Shown in pieces: positions 30,080 to 34,387 of a stretch of DNA of 34,387 bases. The stretch's first letter is position 1, and each line of letters begins with the position of its first letter. Made by a program: the position numbers and the translations under genes. Source of the stretch: Flavobacteriaceae bacterium (GTDB lineage: Bacteria > Bacteroidota > Bacteroidia > Flavobacteriales > Flavobacteriaceae); assembly GCA_014238425.1 (NCBI GenBank), contig JABABD010000003.1:1-34387 (forward strand), written 5' to 3'. The notes under the pieces were generated by a model. That model was not told the origin of the DNA, made no database searches, and was given only the letters and a program-made list of their open reading frames with translations.

Positions 30080-30554
30080 AGAACTTAAAGGATTTACGAT
30101 ATTGGAAACGCTTATAAGTCTTATACTTATGGGTATAATCATAGGGCTCATATATTCATTGTTTACACTAATTAATGGTCAGATGTATCTTTTTACTAAA
30201 GAGAATAATGAAATATTGGAATACAATTTATTCAACTCAACGCTAAAACGAGATATAGAACAATCGGTGAGCTACGACTTTAATAGCGAAACCCTACGTT
30301 TAGGATACTATAATCAAGATACTATTAGGTATCATTTTAAAAGCAAGCACATTATTCGCGAAAACCGGATAAAAAAAGATACTTTTAAGATTGATCTTAT
30401 CTCATCAGTTGTTAAAAATATAGACCTCATTAATTCTGAAAACCAAAATATAGAAATTAAGTTAAGAGTTTTAAAGAGTACCATATCAGCAAATTATATA
30501 TTAAGCCGAAGCATATCAGAAACCATAAACAATACAGAATTTAATGAAGATTGA
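30072..30554 (+). CDS. Minor pseudopilin, GspJ-like
   Basis: The protein has 160 residues. It has the canonical class III signal MNKELKG|FTILE with Gly at -1 and Glu at +5, then a hydrophobic helix (TLISLILMGIIIGLIYSLF). The rest resembles GspJ/PilW-like minor pseudopilins: a helix continuing to LFNSTLKRDIEQS, then alternating strands (LRLGYYNQDTIRYHF, NIEIKLRVLKSTISANY). It overlaps both neighbours (8 and 11 bases). This is the most typical pseudopilin of the set. Confidence 0.85.
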   Translation: MNKELKGFTILETLISLILMGIIIGLIYSLFTLINGQMYLFTKENNEILEYNLFNSTLKRDIEQSVSYDFNSETLRLGYYNQDTIRYHFKSKHIIRENRIKKDTFKIDLISSVVKNIDLINSENQNIEIKLRVLKSTISANYILSRSISETINNTEFNED

Positions 30555-31665
30555 TGTAAGCTCCTATAAAGAACCCAAGAAAAGCAAGTCTTTCAAGTTA
30601 GACATGAATTTTTCTACTAAATCGTTAAAGCGTTTTTCGGATAAGCATAAGGAAGATTTTTACAGAGAATTTTCCACTTTGATTCGATCAGGTGTAGATT
30701 TCAATCAAGCTTTGGCTATACTGGCTAAACAACAAAAATCTGAATTCATTAGGTCCATATATGCAGATATTAATACTGCTGTAGTTAAAGGTAAATCACT
30801 TAACGAAGCCATTAAGAGCCATAAGCATTTTTCACCCTATGAGTATTATAGTGTAAAAATAGGTGAAGACACAAGGCGATTACCAGAAATATTCGATCAA
30901 CTTCAGATGTTCTTTTCAAGGAAGATTAAGATGAAAAGACAGATTGTTTCAGTATTGGCTTATCCAGTTTTTGTGCTCTTAATTACGTTTGCAGTATTGT
31001 ATTTCATGCTTAATTATGTGGTGCCAATGTTTGCTTCGGTATTTCAACAATTCGGGAAAGAACTTCCAGAAATAACAAAGTTTGTGGTTAGGGTATCGAA
31101 CAATTTTAATGTCATTGCCCTAGTTTTTGTGGTGCTTTTACTAATGATTGTTGTTGGCCATAAACTTTTGAAAGGAAACCATTCTTATGAGAACATTAAA
31201 GCACGAATATTACTGAAAATTCCTTTTTTCGGAAACTTGGTGAAAAAAATTCAGCTCGCTAAATTCTGTCAATCATTGAGTCTTTTATTATCTGCAAAGA
31301 CGCCTTTGATCACAGCTTTAGAACTTACAGAAAAAATGATTTCTTTCTATCCATTGAAACAGTCTATAGTGCAAATAAAGCATGATGTGCTAAAAGGAGA
31401 TACGCTATCACATAGTATGGAAAAGCATAGTTTTTTTACTCCCAAAATTGTATCATTAACTCATATTGGCGAACAGATAAACGAACTTGATAAAATGTAC
31501 GATGGTCTGGCCAAACAATACAATGATGAGATAGATCATTCTACTAAACTGATAGGAACAATTCTCGAACCATTAATGATTATAATTATTGGAGGAATTG
31601 TTGGATTTATTATGGTAGCAATGTATTCTCCGATTTTTAATTTAAGTAAGGTCATTGAGAATTAG
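30544..31665 (+). CDS. gspF: T2SS/type IV pilus inner-membrane platform protein (GspF/PilC family)
   Basis: The protein has 373 residues with the duplicated T2SSF architecture: a first cytoplasmic helical domain (about 33-135, FYREFSTLIRSGVDFNQALA), transmembrane helices at about 140-162 and 188-207, a second domain (about 233-335, LAKFCQSLSLLLSAKTPLITALEL), and a C-terminal membrane segment (LEPLMIIIIGGIVGFIMVAMYSPIF). GspF couples the cytoplasmic ATPase to pseudopilus assembly. It overlaps the GspJ-like gene by 11 bases. The N-terminal about 30 residues are Lys/Ser-rich, without the usual longer extension. Confidence 0.96.
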   Translation: MKIDVSSYKEPKKSKSFKLDMNFSTKSLKRFSDKHKEDFYREFSTLIRSGVDFNQALAILAKQQKSEFIRSIYADINTAVVKGKSLNEAIKSHKHFSPYEYYSVKIGEDTRRLPEIFDQLQMFFSRKIKMKRQIVSVLAYPVFVLLITFAVLYFMLNYVVPMFASVFQQFGKELPEITKFVVRVSNNFNVIALVFVVLLLMIVVGHKLLKGNHSYENIKARILLKIPFFGNLVKKIQLAKFCQSLSLLLSAKTPLITALELTEKMISFYPLKQSIVQIKHDVLKGDTLSHSMEKHSFFTPKIVSLTHIGEQINELDKMYDGLAKQYNDEIDHSTKLIGTILEPLMIIIIGGIVGFIMVAMYSPIFNLSKVIEN

Positions 31666-31667
31666 TT

Positions 31668-31698
31668 TTTGTTTAATTAGTTCAAAAGGATATATTTG
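31668..31698 (+). promoter_or_regulatory. Internal Bacteroidota-type promoter upstream of the major pseudopilin
   Basis: TTTG (31668-31671), exactly 19 bases, then TATATTTG (31691-31698) is a full match to the Bacteroidota consensus TTTG-N19-TAnnTTTG. It lies in the only sizeable gap (68 bases) of an otherwise overlapping operon. The expected transcript start leaves a leader of about 30 bases before the ATG at 31734. An AAAAGGA stretch at 31724-31730 may act as a ribosome binding site. Confidence 0.6.
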
Positions 31699-31733
31699 TT
31701 AGTTCCCTTAGTATGTAATAAATAAAAGGATTT

Positions 31734-32165
31734 ATGGAAAATGTATCTAAACCTTCGGAGGCATATGGAAAGAATTATCTTCCAGCCTATTCATTGTCTG
31801 AAATATTGATAGTGCTTTGTATCATAGGTATCTTGATTTATCTGGTAGTTCCTAATCAAACATCTGTTGTAACAAGTGCAAAATCTATTGAAGCCCAAAA
31901 TATGTTAAGTATGGTACACGGACTTGAAAAAAGTCATTTCTATCGCTATTCTAAATATACGGCCGATTTTAATGAACTAGGTTTTGAACAAGCTTTAACA
32001 ATTGATAAGGGAGGTCAAGCCGTTTATAGAATAGAAATTACTAGCGCCACATTAAATAGTTTTAGTGCAACTGCCACATCACTTCAAGACTTTGATGGCG
32101 ATGGTAATTACAATACTTGGCAAATAGACCAAGATAGATTATTGAAGGAAATCGTTAAAGATTAA
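31734..32165 (+). CDS. gspG: Major pseudopilin (GspG-like)
   Basis: The protein has 143 residues. A long 18-residue leader ends NYLPA|YSLSE, so Ala replaces the canonical Gly at -1 while Glu is kept at +5. The hydrophobic helix (ILIVLCIIGILIYLVVP) and helix region AQNMLSMVHGLEKSHFYRYSK are typical of GspG/PilE. The C-terminal Asp-rich loop DFDGDGNYN (119-127), with Asp132 behind it, fits a calcium site like that stabilising GspG pseudopilins. Its own promoter (31668-31698) would allow higher expression than the minor pseudopilins, as expected for the main filament subunit. Confidence 0.9.
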   Translation: MENVSKPSEAYGKNYLPAYSLSEILIVLCIIGILIYLVVPNQTSVVTSAKSIEAQNMLSMVHGLEKSHFYRYSKYTADFNELGFEQALTIDKGGQAVYRIEITSATLNSFSATATSLQDFDGDGNYNTWQIDQDRLLKEIVKD

Positions 32166-32175
32166 AATTACGTAT

Positions 32176-32652
32176 TTGGATCTTTTAAGCGCTGCCCTCA
32201 TTATTACCTTAATATTAGTCATATATCAAGATTTGAAAAAAAGAGCAATTCATATTAGCCTTCCCTTCATCATATTCGCACTAGCGATATGGATAAATAC
32301 TAGAATACAGGTATTGGAATTAAAAGACATAGCACTTAATGTCATGTTTATTTTAGTAAATATCATTGGGCTGGTGATTTATACTTCTATTAAAAGCAAA
32401 AAGATTGTGAACCCAATTAATTCGTCAATTGGTATTGGAGATATTTTTTTCTTTATAGCTATTACACCATTATTTAAGCTCAAGTCTTTTATTTTATTTT
32501 TCATTATTGGTCTTGTATTTTCACTAATCATATATTTGGTACACTCCGCATTTAAGAAAATAGAAACCATCCCATTGGCTGGTTATCTTTCTCTATTTCT
32601 TATTATTAATCTTTTAGCAAAATATACTGTTAATACAAGCTTGTTGTCTTAA
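32176..32652 (+). CDS. Minimal prepilin peptidase (A24 family catalytic domain)
   Basis: The protein has 158 residues and is almost entirely membrane helices. The two aspartates of A24 peptidases are present: Asp19 (VIYQDLKKRAIH) and Asp89 in GIGD (86-89). The N-terminal methyltransferase-like and zinc-binding region of full-length PilD/GspO is absent, as in archaeal or TadV-type minimal peptidases. The start is non-ATG: TTG at 32176 is the best choice, because the frame has a stop near 32140 and no ATG between. ATT codons slightly upstream are less likely alternatives. It lies 10 bases after gspG and abuts gspE. It should cleave the four pilin-like leaders encoded nearby. Confidence 0.85.
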   Translation: MDLLSAALIITLILVIYQDLKKRAIHISLPFIIFALAIWINTRIQVLELKDIALNVMFILVNIIGLVIYTSIKSKKIVNPINSSIGIGDIFFFIAITPLFKLKSFILFFIIGLVFSLIIYLVHSAFKKIETIPLAGYLSLFLIINLLAKYTVNTSLLS

Positions 32653-34059
32653 ATGGAAAATGAAGTAGGACATATAGATTTGAGTATTTCGTTGCAACAG
32701 ACCATTAGTCCTGAATTGGCGAATCATTTTTCAATTATTCCAAAGAAAACCACCGAAGAAGAATCCACTTTTTATATAGATAATAAAAAGCATACTGACT
32801 TTCAAACTATATCAGATGAATTAAAGCTCATACTTAATAAAAAAATCCATCTGGAATCTACCGAGAGTCTTATAATCAGCAAAGCATTATCTGTTTATTA
32901 TCGCTTAAATGATTCAAAACCAAAGCTAGTATCTAAGGGTAATGATTTTTTAGAAGATCTTATTTTTGAAGCCAAACATATAAATGCTAGTGATATTCAT
33001 ATCGAAGTGTATGATGACAAAGCTAGAGTGAGATTACGTATTGACGGCTTGTTAATTGAAAAGAACCATATAAAAAAAGAAAATTATCTGGAGCTTATTA
33101 ACCAGATAAAAATCAAATCAAACCTCGATATTACAGAAAAAAGATTACCTCAGGATGGTCGGATTGAATATAATGATTTCGACATTAGGGTTTCTATTTT
33201 ACCTACCCACCATGGAGAGAAAGTTGTCATGAGACTTTTAGGGAGAGATGCTTCTCATTTAGATATCAATCAACTTGGATTTGAAGAAAAAGATGTTGCT
33301 CAGTATCTTGAAGCTGTCAAAAAAACCAATGGCATCGTTTTAATTAGTGGCCCAACTGGTTCTGGTAAGACAACAACGCTCTATGCCACACTAAAGTACC
33401 TAAATGATATAAAACGAAATATTGTTACAGTCGAAGATCCTATTGAATACACTCTTGAAGGAATCAATCAAGTACAGCTAAAAGAAAACATTGGACTTAC
33501 CTTCACTTCTGCTTTAAGGTCTTTCTTAAGACAGGATCCAGATATCATTATGCTTGGAGAAATAAGAGATTCCCAGACGGCTCAAATGGCTATTAGAGCA
33601 TCATTAACAGGGCATTTGGTACTATCGACCATACATACAAATTCCGCAATAGGAACGATTTCCAGATTGGTAGATATGGATGTACCTCCTTTTTTGATTG
33701 CTGAAACAATCAATATTTCAGTAGCTCAAAGGTTGGTTCGTTTATTGTGTGAAACCTGTAAGAAAAAAACAACACTAGCAAAACAAGATTTACCTAGCTC
33801 ATTTACTGCGCCAGTCCAGATTGAGGCATATAACGAGGCTGTTGGGTGTGACAAATGTTATTATACGGGTTATAAAGGACGACAAGCTATATATGAAATC
33901 TTACCCATTACAGTAGACGTAATTGACGCCATAAAAGACAATAGATTAGAAAATTCTAGCTTTATGCTAAATGAACGCCTGTCCGATAAGGCCTTCGATC
34001 TATTATTTAAAGGATTGACTTCTCTAGACGAAATCTATCCATTACTCATTAATTCCTAA
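32653..34059 (+). CDS. gspE: T2SS/type IV pilus assembly ATPase (GspE/PilB family)
   Basis: The protein has 468 residues. A short N-terminal region is followed by the N2-like domain (about 95-200, LEDLIFEAKHINASDIHIE, RLRIDGLL, RLPQDGRIEY) and the ATPase core: Walker A GPTGSGKTTT with Lys239, the Asp box (VEDPIEY), Walker B with Glu303 (IIMLGEIRD) and the His box (GHLVLSTIHTN). A four-Cys zinc motif (Cys366, Cys369, Cys399, Cys402) marks the GspE/PilB assembly branch rather than PilT retraction. The N1 domain that docks to GspL is strongly reduced, which agrees with no GspL gene in the visible operon. The ATG directly follows the stop of the peptidase gene. Confidence 0.97.
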   Translation: MENEVGHIDLSISLQQTISPELANHFSIIPKKTTEEESTFYIDNKKHTDFQTISDELKLILNKKIHLESTESLIISKALSVYYRLNDSKPKLVSKGNDFLEDLIFEAKHINASDIHIEVYDDKARVRLRIDGLLIEKNHIKKENYLELINQIKIKSNLDITEKRLPQDGRIEYNDFDIRVSILPTHHGEKVVMRLLGRDASHLDINQLGFEEKDVAQYLEAVKKTNGIVLISGPTGSGKTTTLYATLKYLNDIKRNIVTVEDPIEYTLEGINQVQLKENIGLTFTSALRSFLRQDPDIIMLGEIRDSQTAQMAIRASLTGHLVLSTIHTNSAIGTISRLVDMDVPPFLIAETINISVAQRLVRLLCETCKKKTTLAKQDLPSSFTAPVQIEAYNEAVGCDKCYYTGYKGRQAIYEILPITVDVIDAIKDNRLENSSFMLNERLSDKAFDLLFKGLTSLDEIYPLLINS

Positions 34060-34063
34060 CTAT

Positions 34064-34387
34064 ATGCTATATAGATTCTTTTTTATACTAACATTTCTAT
34101 GCTGTTTCAATTATAGCTACGCTCAGGATACTTCCGGTACTTTTGAGGATCAATTAATTGCATTATCGACCACTAAGAAGGGGTTGAACGACAATGTGAG
34201 AATTGATCTTTCTGGCTTGACTTTATACGATTTTATAGCATCAGTCGCCGAAGAGCATCAGCTCAATGTCAGTGCAGATCCAGAGCTCGATCAGTTAGTG
34301 ACCAGTAATTTTTTCGATGTGAATGTAAAGGACGTATTCTTGTTCTTGGTTAAGACGTATGATCTCGATGTTGAAATAGTCAATAAT
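34064..34387 (+). CDS. gspD: Secretin, GspD-like (N-terminal part; continues past the right edge)
   Basis: 108 codons are visible from ATG at 34064, four bases after gspE. A signal peptide (MLYRFFFILTFLCCF..., cleaved near SYA-QD) is followed by an N0/STN-like domain: strand VRIDLSGLTLYDFIASVAE, then LNVSADPEL, FFDVNVKDVFLFLVKTYDLD. Secretin N0 domains have this pattern of strand, helix, xxNxSxDPxL and a second helix. Context (directly after GspE) supports GspD, the outer-membrane channel. The secretin core and N1-N3 domains lie beyond the window, so PilQ-like identity cannot be excluded. Confidence 0.85.
   Translation, partial: MLYRFFFILTFLCCFNYSYAQDTSGTFEDQLIALSTTKKGLNDNVRIDLSGLTLYDFIASVAEEHQLNVSADPELDQLVTSNFFDVNVKDVFLFLVKTYDLDVEIVNN

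Overview
The window looks like a chromosomal segment of a marine or environmental flavobacterium (Bacteroidota). The DNA is AT-rich. The proteins belong to families typical of that phylum: split SpvB-like/RHS giants with the Bacteroidota-type YYYG/[13 protein letters not shown] signature, a beta-propeller LytS-type kinase with a LytTR regulator, and a compact type II secretion-like pseudopilus operon. Two sites fit the Bacteroidota promoter pattern TTTG-N19-TAnnTTTG. I saw no rRNA, tRNA, CRISPR array, integrase or transposase.

Left part, minus strand (23508 down to 1). This is a four-gene operon of Sec-exported, mostly giant proteins, transcribed leftward with very short spacers. In order they are: a 2062-residue SpvB/TcB-like protein with a thrombospondin type-3 calcium repeat; an approximately 2540-residue protein with four tandem LRR-plus-Ig modules, further Ig-like and carbohydrate-binding-like domains, and an RHS-type tail; a 250-residue LolA-like exported protein; and an RHS/YD-repeat protein of at least 2954 residues. 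The last runs off the left edge inside its RHS core, so its variable C-terminus, where a toxin domain would sit, is not visible.

Middle part. A divergent 267-base spacer (23509-23775) separates that operon from a rightward two-component pair: a hybrid propeller / Y_Y_Y / LytS-family histidine kinase overlapping a LytTR response regulator by four bases. A convergent small gene (28381-27710, TTG start) encodes an exported MORN-repeat protein with a strongly basic tail.

Right part, plus strand (28513 to the right edge). This is a compact T2SS-like operon: an unusual large pilin-like protein with a predicted beta-helical, bactofilin-like head; GspI-like and GspJ-like minor pseudopilins; the GspF platform; the GspG major pseudopilin, with its own good promoter; a minimal prepilin peptidase with a non-ATG start; the GspE ATPase; and the beginning of the GspD secretin. 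The first protein lacks the conserved Glu at +5, as GspK does, so it may be a structurally different tip pseudopilin.

How the parts may work together (inference): the giant RHS/LRR proteins are exported but show no recognisable type IX sorting domain in the C-termini I can see. They lie next to a pseudopilus secretion machine and a locally encoded sensor-regulator pair. A working hypothesis is a regulated surface recognition and effector system in which the LRR/Ig protein gives specificity and the SpvB-like and RHS proteins form the cargo shell.
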